20,982 nucleotides of DNA from positions 1 through 20,982 of the IMG/VR virus record IMGVR_UViG_3300002835_012783. One strand, written 5' to 3'. The position numbers and the translations under genes are program-made. This document shows positions 1 through 5,414 of this stretch, piece by piece. Under the pieces are notes generated by a model, which had not been told where the DNA came from, ran no database searches, and was given only the letters and a program-made list of their open reading frames with translations. Source of the stretch: a virus. Within the stretch, counting starts at the first letter, position 1. Each line of letters begins with the position of its first letter.

Positions 1-566
1 ATGGTTACTACTTGACCTACATAATTAAGTAAATTTACACCAGTTGTAGTCCAATCTCTCCATCTTACGTTTTGATAGTTTATGAAACCAGGTACATTCC
101 CTCCAGCAGCAACTTGATAAAAAGTACATGGAATTATACTTCCGTTTTGATTTCTAACTTGCATTTCAAAACGAGGTTGAGCAATAGGTGGGTGACCTGG
201 GTCTTCTAAAACAACCGCATAACGATAAATAAATAACGCATTTTGGTTTGATACAACAAACGAGTAAGTTAAACTTTCTGCTTGTGCACCTACCTGACTA
301 TTACCTAAACGAGCTGACTGAGGAATTCCTGGTGGAGTTCTAGTCAAAGTCGGTACAATAGGATCTAAACCAGGAGTCATAATTGTATGACGACCATTTT
401 GAATGGTATTCGGATTGGTAATTGTTATTGGGCAACAAGTGCCAATTCCTCCTACCCAGTTTTGAAAACCGTTCATGGAAAAATCAGCATTTGGACAGTT
501 ACCACCAGGTTGTCCTAAGACATATCCCCATGTTAATAGGAATAGTAGAGTTAAAAAGCGTTTCAT
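1..566 (-). CDS. Secreted Bacteroidetes-type adhesin-like protein, N-terminal part (3' end outside window)
   Basis: The reading frame opens at ATG 566-564 and stays open for 188 codons to the window edge, so this is the N-terminal part of a longer protein. Residues 1-18 form a signal peptide (MKRFLTLLFLLTWGYVLG, then Q). The region around residues 100-188 has a pattern I recognise from the N-termini of large Bacteroidetes surface proteins: a beta-rich stretch (LTYSFVVSNQNALFIYRYAV), then PRFEMQV and VRWRDWTTTGVNL near residues 168-179. Such proteins often carry a C-terminal T9SS signal, which cannot be checked here. The start overlaps the TGA stop of the preceding gene (ATGA), indicating translational coupling in a secreted-protein operon. 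The function is unknown; a cell-surface or glycan-binding role is inference. Confidence 0.85.
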   Translation of the reverse strand, partial: MKRFLTLLFLLTWGYVLGQPGGNCPNADFSMNGFQNWVGGIGTCCPITITNPNTIQNGRHTIMTPGLDPIVPTLTRTPPGIPQSARLGNSQVGAQAESLTYSFVVSNQNALFIYRYAVVLEDPGHPPIAQPRFEMQVRNQNGSIIPCTFYQVAAGGNVPGFINYQNVRWRDWTTTGVNLLNYVGQVVT

Positions 567-1132
567 CGTAGTAGTGTTAATTGTCCAAGAATATTATCGT
601 AATATGGCTTCTTATTTTGAGTATAGTTAATACGATAAGTATATACACCTTGAGGGACTATTGTACCATTGTAGGTACCATCCCACACAAAGTAAGGATC
701 TTCAGACTGAAATAATTGAGTACCCCATCTGTCGTGTATAGTGACATAAAAGGAGGTAAATTCCCATTGCTCACCATAAATTGAAAAAGTTTCATTTAAT
801 CCATCTCCATTAATAGTAATACAGTTAGGGATATATAAAGTAAAGCAAGGACTAACGGTAACATACAATGCTCTGTAAGGGCCTTCACAATTAAATTCAC
901 TTATCTCTCTTACTTTGATGGCATAAGTTCTAGTTGTATCTTCAGGCCACTGTACACCAATTGTATTACCCGACTGGCCAATCAACATAGTATCAATATA
1001 CCATTCATAAGTTGAATTAGGATATCCTTCCACAGCATAATATTGGAAAGATGATGCCCTACATAAATCAACTCTCTGTTGACCGAATAGAGGACTAATT
1101 GCTAGCAATAATAAGAATACAAATCTAGTCAT
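563..1132 (-). CDS. Small secreted protein with Ig-like domain and gliding-motility/T9SS type B C-terminal domain (CHU_C)
   Basis: 189 residues. Residues 1-18 are a signal peptide (hydrophobic run FVFLLLLAI, cleavage near FGQ). Residues about 22-95 resemble an Ig/PKD-like fold with NSTYEWYID. Residues 100-189 match the gliding-motility-associated C-terminal domain: IPN (101-103), NGDGLNE (108-114), DRWG (134-137), WDG (150-152), PQGVYTY (160-166) and a final GQLTLLR. In Bacteroidetes this domain directs export and surface attachment through the type IX secretion system (type B signal). Host proteins with it are usually far larger; here it has one short domain in front. It overlaps the upstream gene by 8 bases and the downstream gene by 4. 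A surface-displayed protein made during infection is the simplest reading; the role is unknown. Confidence 0.9.
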   Translation of the reverse strand: MTRFVFLLLLAISPLFGQQRVDLCRASSFQYYAVEGYPNSTYEWYIDTMLIGQSGNTIGVQWPEDTTRTYAIKVREISEFNCEGPYRALYVTVSPCFTLYIPNCITINGDGLNETFSIYGEQWEFTSFYVTIHDRWGTQLFQSEDPYFVWDGTYNGTIVPQGVYTYRINYTQNKKPYYDNILGQLTLLR

Positions 1133-1667
1133 GGATAACTGGTGAAGTGTTTGGTAATGGGTAAACTGTAAAGGATGTACCTGCTGAGGTTGTACAACCT
1201 GCTATATTTGTGTAAGTGTAGGTTACGTTATATATACCTGGGTTGAGTGGATTAAATAATCCTCCTGAACCGTTTCCATTTACTATCCACGTACCTCCTG
1301 CTGGGAATGCTTGAAAATTAAATGCTGGTGAATCTTGACAAATATTTGCTATTGGTAGTACTTGAACAACGGGTTGCATGATTTCAATCAAACATACAAC
1401 AGGATTACCTACACATCCTTGAGAGTTGGTTTCTGTAACTGTTAAGGTATAAGTACCGTTTGCTTGCCCCCAGTTAATTGCTACCTGATTAGATGGAGAA
1501 TTGATTAAGGTTCCTCCTCCAGTTAATGACCAATTATAAGTAGAGCCTGGAGTGTTTTGAACCCAATAATTAATTGAATCACCAGCACATACTGTATCAG
1601 GGCAACTAAACTGAGCGCTTAAATTAAGGCTAAAAAATAAGGCTAATATTGATAGTAGGGATTTCAT
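1125..1667 (-). CDS. Secreted two-domain Ig/PKD-like protein
   Basis: 180 residues. A signal peptide covers residues 1-19 (MKSLLSILALFFSLNLSAQ). Two tandem Ig-like domains follow. The first, about residues 22-96, has the typical Bacteroidetes pattern VCAGDSINYWV, GSTYNWSLTGG, INWG and GTYTLTVTETNSQGC. The second, about 100-168, has ICQDSPAF, FPAGGTW, GLFNP and GIYNVTYTYTNIAGC. Paired cysteines (for example C22/C27, C85/C92, C110/C158) suit an exported, disulfide-containing protein. There is no CHU_C domain; the C-terminus is NTSPVIHD, similar to the end of the secreted protein at 2524-3123. It sits 2 bases after the lipoprotein gene and overlaps the following gene by 8 bases. Function unknown; adhesion or surface display is inference. 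Confidence 0.85.
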   Translation of the reverse strand: MKSLLSILALFFSLNLSAQFSCPDTVCAGDSINYWVQNTPGSTYNWSLTGGGTLINSPSNQVAINWGQANGTYTLTVTETNSQGCVGNPVVCLIEIMQPVVQVLPIANICQDSPAFNFQAFPAGGTWIVNGNGSGGLFNPLNPGIYNVTYTYTNIAGCTTSAGTSFTVYPLPNTSPVIHD

Positions 1668-1669
1668 AA

Positions 1670-2512
1670 TTAATTAGTTGTACAATTTACAAATTCGTAT
1701 CCAGTACCTGTCTTTTTCCAGATGATAAATACAAGCTCCATTTTGCTCATATCCCAGTTGCTGTTGTATTCGATAGTTCGAGCCCAATGATATACACCTC
1801 CAGCACTTAAACTGGTGAATACTTCTTCTCCAAATGCACCAGCTGCAATAGCTGATTTAGCTAGTACATGATGATGTATATGCGGGTTTTGAGTACTACC
1901 ATTTTGAGCAGCTTGAATTTCTTTGTATAGAAATAGAGCAGACATTGTATAAGTACCCGATAAATTATCTAGAGCCTTTACATATACATTTACATTTAAT
2001 TTACCAGCATTTTTACCAGCTCCTTGAGTTACATGAGTACCAATAGATAATTTAGGGGTTTGGTTGTTTTTATTTGCTATTTCACTTGGGATACCTGAGG
2101 TACTGGTACCGACAAAAGTTTCATTAACAAAGAAATTAGGTGTTCCTGTATATTGCCATTTAGCAGAAAATTCATCAACTAATGGCCCATTATCAGGTGT
2201 AGTTAGTGCATCGCTAATTTGTAAAGACATAGCCAATGCCCTGCCCTTATGATTAGCATACAGCTCTTCAAATCTTGTAACTCCCCAACCACCACAAGGA
2301 CCACACCAAGTAGCAGTAAACTTACCAAAGATTGAATTTTGCAAACTATCGATATAAACACACGACCCGTTGTCAATAACAGCATCTGGATTATAGTTAA
2401 CTGATTTAGGATCAGTACACCCTTTGACTACCGTTCCATCATCAACCAATAAGGTTGATTCTTGGCAAGCCATTAAAAATAAAGTTGTTAAAATAAATAG
2501 ATAGTGTTTCAT
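1670..2512 (-). CDS. Omp28-like thioredoxin-fold lipoprotein
   Basis: 280 residues. The N-terminus is a lipoprotein signal with lipobox LMAC (residues 13-16, Cys16 lipidated). Residues 31-53 hold one copy of the Bacteroidetes calcium-binding-like repeat GCTDPxxxNYNPxAxxDNGSCVY. From about residue 60 a thioredoxin-like fold follows, with ATWCGPC and the CxxC pair at Cys70/Cys73, as in Omp28-related outer-membrane proteins. The substrate cannot be told. The protein would be anchored in a membrane of the host envelope, possibly facing outward. It sits 11 bases after the upstream secreted gene and 2 bases before the next, so it is part of the same operon. A thiol-redox lipoprotein on a phage genome is unusual. 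Fold assignment is fairly sure; biological role is not. Confidence 0.85.
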   Translation of the reverse strand: MKHYLFILTTLFLMACQESTLLVDDGTVVKGCTDPKSVNYNPDAVIDNGSCVYIDSLQNSIFGKFTATWCGPCGGWGVTRFEELYANHKGRALAMSLQISDALTTPDNGPLVDEFSAKWQYTGTPNFFVNETFVGTSTSGIPSEIANKNNQTPKLSIGTHVTQGAGKNAGKLNVNVYVKALDNLSGTYTMSALFLYKEIQAAQNGSTQNPHIHHHVLAKSAIAAGAFGEEVFTSLSAGGVYHWARTIEYNSNWDMSKMELVFIIWKKTGTGYEFVNCTTN

Positions 2513-2523
2513 GTTGTTTAAGG

Positions 2524-3123
2524 TTAATTGTGAGATATGGGTGAAGTTGAGACTGTAGAACCGTTTATTGTACCATTAAATATATTAAAAGGAACAGTTG
2601 GACATCCATTAATGCCCCAACTACCCCATGTACCATCAGCACCCGCAGTTATTTGAATTAATAAATTCTGGGGAGTGCATTGCTGAGTGGCAATTAGCTG
2701 AAAGCAAAAAGACCAACTACAGTTTATCCCAAAATCTCCCCAATCATTTCCAGGGTTACCATCTACTGGTCCAGCAGGGCCTTCATAAAACCATCCAGGA
2801 CCTACTGTAATTCCTGTTGAGCTAGAAGTTACTGTATTTGCAACCCAAATCCATTGACCTGCATTAGAACAGTTAATTGGAGCTGCTGAAGGTATTACTG
2901 AAGTCCATCCAGGCCCTAAGTTAAGGTCAAATCCTTCTAACCAATTAGACCCAAATCCAGTACCATTCCATCCAGTCATTGTATAACATACTGTTACCAC
3001 TGTACCTGGAGAGTAGGTGTTGTTAGTTGGTTGAGGATTTAGAGTAAAGGATTGTTGACCCGCACATTGAGCGTTAATATGAAGGGAAAAAATAAAACCT
3101 AATAAAGTTAAAAGAACTTTCAT
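2524..3123 (-). CDS. Secreted protein of Bacteroidetes surface type, function unknown
   Basis: 199 residues. The signal peptide is residues 1-19 (MKVLLTLLGFIFSLHINAQ). The mature part is rich in Gly, Trp, Asn, Thr and Cys, with GTVVTVCYTMTGWNG, NWLEGFDLNLGPGW and GINCSWSFCFQL, giving a beta-rich exported protein. I recognise this general pattern from N-terminal regions of large Bacteroidetes surface proteins but cannot name a family. The C-terminus is STSPISHN, like the NTSPVIHD end of the protein at 1125-1667. It starts 5 bases after the stop of the kinase gene and is followed by the lipoprotein gene after 11 bases, so it is the first gene of the secreted cassette. No transmembrane segment is seen beyond the signal. 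Confidence 0.8.
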   Translation of the reverse strand: MKVLLTLLGFIFSLHINAQCAGQQSFTLNPQPTNNTYSPGTVVTVCYTMTGWNGTGFGSNWLEGFDLNLGPGWTSVIPSAAPINCSNAGQWIWVANTVTSSSTGITVGPGWFYEGPAGPVDGNPGNDWGDFGINCSWSFCFQLIATQQCTPQNLLIQITAGADGTWGSWGINGCPTVPFNIFNGTINGSTVSTSPISHN

Positions 3124-3128
3124 TTTTG

Positions 3129-3665
3129 TTATTTGTTATAAATATGTTGTAGGATGGCCTCTATACGTTCTTGAGTTGAGCCTTTAATTTCTTTATAACT
3201 CTTGATTTTATCTCTATACATTCGTAGAATTTGTTGAATAGTTTGATCTATCTGATTCCTATAGATAGGATCTGTAGTTCTAACTCCATTATCTTCAATT
3301 TCAACTCCTTCAGGAGAAATGTAGAAAATATAATCATACTCATTTAGTAGACATTGAGCATACATTTCAAATCCAGCTTTATCTATAATATTGATTGAAT
3401 TAGCATTTAAAGTAAACGCCATAACATCAATAACAGTTCTATCTGTGATTACATTGTCATACATTAATTCAGTACACCTTTCAGCCAAAAATATAGTTTG
3501 ACCTTTTAATGTTGAATCTGTATTAAGAGGAATACCTAAATCCCTAAGATATTTTGAACGTTCAGTAGCAAAATGATAATCTTTAAATTCAGGTAATTCC
3601 TTTAAGGCATTAACTAAAGTAGTTTTGCCAACACTTTGACTCCCTGTGAAACCTATACGGGCCAT
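3129..3665 (-). CDS. NadR-like P-loop ATPase/kinase (AAA_28 type)
   Basis: 178 residues. Walker A is GSQSVGKTT (residues 8-16). A Walker-B-like segment VITDRTVID lies at 72-80, and a lid-like GVRTTDPIYRNQI at 127-139 has the arginine expected in NadR-type nucleoside kinases. These features fit the AAA_28/NadR family, whose members phosphorylate nicotinamide riboside or related small molecules. Phages often carry such enzymes for NAD or nucleotide metabolism. Only the kinase domain is present; there is no adenylyltransferase or DNA-binding domain. The start codon overlaps the end of the endonuclease gene by 13 bases, and the first secreted-protein gene follows after 5 bases. The substrate is inferred; a general P-loop kinase is certain. 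Confidence 0.85.
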   Translation of the reverse strand: MARIGFTGSQSVGKTTLVNALKELPEFKDYHFATERSKYLRDLGIPLNTDSTLKGQTIFLAERCTELMYDNVITDRTVIDVMAFTLNANSINIIDKAGFEMYAQCLLNEYDYIFYISPEGVEIEDNGVRTTDPIYRNQIDQTIQQILRMYRDKIKSYKEIKGSTQERIEAILQHIYNK

Positions 3666-4402
3666 AATTTTTCTTTTAAAATGTTATTGATATTATTAAA
3701 ATCTTCATATGATATATCAATATATGAAATATTATTGGATAAACAAAACTGTTTTTTAATATTATCTCTATATTGTCTGCCTTTTAAACCCCCTGCTCTT
3801 TTTTCAAAGTAATCTCCCATTTTTTTATAATGTTGTTCTCCATGATATTCTATTATTAAATTTTTCTTAGGAATAAAAAAATCAAAAGGGAGATTTTTGT
3901 TAGTTTTAGGATTAATACAATTTTTAAATCTTTTTTCTCTTTGATATGAAATATTATTTTTTATTAAAAATTTTTCTATTTCATCCTCACCTTTAGAAAT
4001 ATTACAGTAAGGACAATTATTACCATTACCATGAGCTTGAGGACTTTGAGTAAATTCTCCATGTTTTTTACAAATAATTATAACTTTGAATTTAGTCCCA
4101 GGTCCATCTTGGATTTTTACCATTGAATAATCATATCTGTCTCCATGAACTTCTTTAAATTTTTCTATCCATTGTTCTTTTGTAAATTTTCTAGCACTTC
4201 TTACTCTATCACCCATACATGATAAACAACCCTGTCCAAATAAATGGTTATTAGGTTGTTGTTCAAATTCACCATGTTTGGGGCAAATCATTTTAACCTT
4301 AGTTACAGCGTTAACATAATTTACTAAAGAATAATCATAAAAATTATTATGTTTTTTAGAAGCTTTATTTATAAATTGTTCTTGTGTTAATTTAGCGGGC
4401 AT
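3653..4402 (-). CDS. Zinc-ribbon repeat endonuclease, PD-(D/E)XK / Vsr-like (probable free-standing homing endonuclease)
   Basis: 249 residues. Two copies of a module each have a zinc ribbon: C40-x2-H43...C59-x2-C62 and C111-x2-H114...C130-x2-C133, preceded by repeated HNNFYDYS / HGDRYDYS motifs. The C-terminal third (about 138-245) looks like a Vsr-related nuclease: EDEIEKFL (139-146), LPFDFFIP with D174, NLIIEYHGEQHY with E185 and H191, then RDNIKKQFC. Phage proteins of this architecture are usually free-standing homing or mobility endonucleases. The gene is very AT-rich and full of A/T homopolymers compared with its neighbours, which suits recent acquisition. It overlaps the kinase start by 13 bases. 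Upstream at 4403-4480 are two promoter-like elements. The target site is unknown. Confidence 0.8.
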   Translation of the reverse strand: MPAKLTQEQFINKASKKHNNFYDYSLVNYVNAVTKVKMICPKHGEFEQQPNNHLFGQGCLSCMGDRVRSARKFTKEQWIEKFKEVHGDRYDYSMVKIQDGPGTKFKVIIICKKHGEFTQSPQAHGNGNNCPYCNISKGEDEIEKFLIKNNISYQREKRFKNCINPKTNKNLPFDFFIPKKNLIIEYHGEQHYKKMGDYFEKRAGGLKGRQYRDNIKKQFCLSNNISYIDISYEDFNNINNILKEKLWPV

Positions 4403-4410
4403 GTTGTTTT

Positions 4411-4428
4411 TTTATTATACATATTACG
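4411..4428 (-). promoter_or_regulatory. Possible late-type promoter variant upstream of the endonuclease gene
   Basis: On the minus strand this reads CGTAATATGTATAATAAA, ending 8 bases before ATG 4402. It shares the core TATAATAAA with the seven CATACATATAATAAA sites but not the CATAC part. It is a weak candidate because the surrounding DNA is very AT-rich. Confidence 0.35.
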
Positions 4429-4463
4429 TATTAATAGGAAAAACAACAATCCTTATATCCTTT

Positions 4464-4479
4464 TTTATTATATATTATG
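4464..4479 (-). promoter_or_regulatory. Late-type promoter variant between the repeat-protein and endonuclease genes
   Basis: On the minus strand this reads CATAATATATAATAAA, close to the CATACATATAATAAA motif with one inserted or changed position. It lies 61 bases upstream of ATG 4402 and 16 bases after the stop of the gene at 4496-4726. Either this or the element at 4411-4428 may drive the endonuclease, kinase and secreted-protein genes, since no stronger element is seen further downstream. Confidence 0.4.
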
Positions 4480-4495
4480 GGTTGCCCTTAAAATG

Positions 4496-4726
4496 TTATA
4501 CTCTTGATCCTTTACGTTGAGCTCCTTTAAACCATGGCAAACCATTATGAATACGTTTTGATTCATGATGACGATCTTTAGTAACCTGAATGCCATTAAG
4601 ATAATATTCTTGTTTTCCATCAGGATGAATTACAGCAGGACCATTATCGTTATGAAGTTTACCTTTCCAAACGTACATAATAGTTCCGTCAGCTGTCTTG
4701 ATTTGTTTTAATTGATCGATTTTCAT
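4496..4726 (-). CDS. Small protein with GPAVI/MORN-like repeat
   Basis: 76 residues. Residues about 17-50 read MYVWKGKLHNDNGPAVIHPDG followed by KQEYYLNG, a short repeat type (W-x-G-K-x-H...GPA-x-I...DG...E-Y-Y-x-N-G) that is widespread in phages and large DNA viruses and related to MORN-like repeats. Its function is unknown. The N-terminus MKIDQLKQI resembles the MKLNQLRQLI start shared by three genes at 14931-16042, although the EE that follows in those is missing. The gene is preceded by a class-2 promoter-like element at 4745-4776 and, further upstream, by an intrinsic terminator, so it starts its own transcription unit. Confidence 0.65.
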   Translation of the reverse strand: MKIDQLKQIKTADGTIMYVWKGKLHNDNGPAVIHPDGKQEYYLNGIQVTKDRHHESKRIHNGLPWFKGAQRKGSRV

Positions 4727-4744
4727 ATGTGTTTTTATTTATGC

Positions 4745-4776
4745 ATAAATATAATAATAATATTTCAGGAAGCCAA
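4745..4776 (-). promoter_or_regulatory. Class-2 (host-sigma-like) promoter for the gene at 4496-4726
   Basis: On the minus strand, TTTG is followed after 20 bases by TATATTTA. This matches five of six defined bases of the Bacteroidetes -7 element TAnnTTTG, plus a -33 TTTG. The element also contains AAATATTATT-N3-ATATTTAT, shared exactly with sites at 15585-15605 and 16046-16066. It directly follows the terminator at 4783-4802 and ends 18 bases before the start codon. Confidence 0.6.
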
Positions 4777-4782
4777 ACAAAA

Positions 4783-4802
4783 AGAGCCTCTTTTGAGGCT
4801 CT
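4783..4802 (-). terminator. Intrinsic terminator after the gene at 4806-5414
   Basis: A perfect 8-bp stem AGAGCCTC / GAGGCTCT with a 4-base loop is followed on the minus strand by TTTTTG. It begins 3 bases after the stop codon of the upstream gene and ends the structural transcription unit. Confidence 0.9.
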
Positions 4803-4805
4803 ACA

Positions 4806-5414
4806 TTATTTCCAAAATTTAATATAGTTATTTTTTAAAAATTTATCAAAACCATACAATTTTAAACGTTGCATGGTTAACATGACTATATTTTGATTTG
4901 TTTTAGCTACTGTTTGTTTATCTCCTGTTATACTCCAGGGTATAAAAAATACTTGATAAAGTTCCCATAACCAACTAGAGTTTTGAGAATTAAGATTATC
5001 ATAGGTATCTTTATTTATTTCTATGAATTTAATTTCATTTATTTTTTTAGCGAAATATCTTCTAAATTCTCCAATTTGATAATCTTGAGGAGTAGGTTGA
5101 GGAACTATGGGGTATGGAATATTTTTAGGGGCCAATGAAGGATTAATAACATTTAAATATTCTAAATTACCATAAGCCACCTCACTAGTATATACAGGAG
5201 TAAAATTAACATCAGAATGTAATTCTCCAGGTACATTAGGTAAATTAATAAGTTTTTCAACTGGTTTATCTTCTGGTGTTTTACCAGTGAATAATTCTCC
5301 TGTGTATAATTTATGATAATGTCCTTTATATACTTGACCTGTACTTTCTATAGCATATTCATTTCCGTTTGTGTACAGATTTGTTATAATTCTGTTTTTA
5401 GGGTAATAGCTCAT
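4806..5414 (-). CDS. Conserved-looking phage structural or baseplate-associated protein, function unknown
   Basis: 202 residues, no signal peptide or membrane segment. The N-terminus has YYPKNRIITNLYTNGNEYAI followed by YKGHYHKLYTGELFTGK, a pattern I associate with a hypothetical protein often found after the baseplate hub in environmental T4-like phages. The middle is Pro-rich (NIPYPIVPQPTPQDYQ) and the C-terminal half is predicted helical (FRRYFAKKINEIKFIEI, LTMQRLKLYGFDKFLKN). The start codon shares one base with the hub stop (TAATG), so it is translationally coupled to the hub. A terminator follows directly. A baseplate or tail-assembly role is inferred from position only. Confidence 0.65.
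   Translation of the reverse strand: MSYYPKNRIITNLYTNGNEYAIESTGQVYKGHYHKLYTGELFTGKTPEDKPVEKLINLPNVPGELHSDVNFTPVYTSEVAYGNLEYLNVINPSLAPKNIPYPIVPQPTPQDYQIGEFRRYFAKKINEIKFIEINKDTYDNLNSQNSSWLWELYQVFFIPWSITGDKQTVAKTNQNIVMLTMQRLKLYGFDKFLKNNYIKFWK

Noticed and set aside
563-1667. The two Ig-domain genes as one gene split by a frameshift
   Set aside because: Each has its own complete signal peptide and the 8-base overlap is typical of coupled genes, so two separate proteins are more likely.
4480-4490. Small GGGCAACCC palindrome after the gene at 4496-4726 as a terminator
   Set aside because: The stem is only 3 bp and no T-tract follows.
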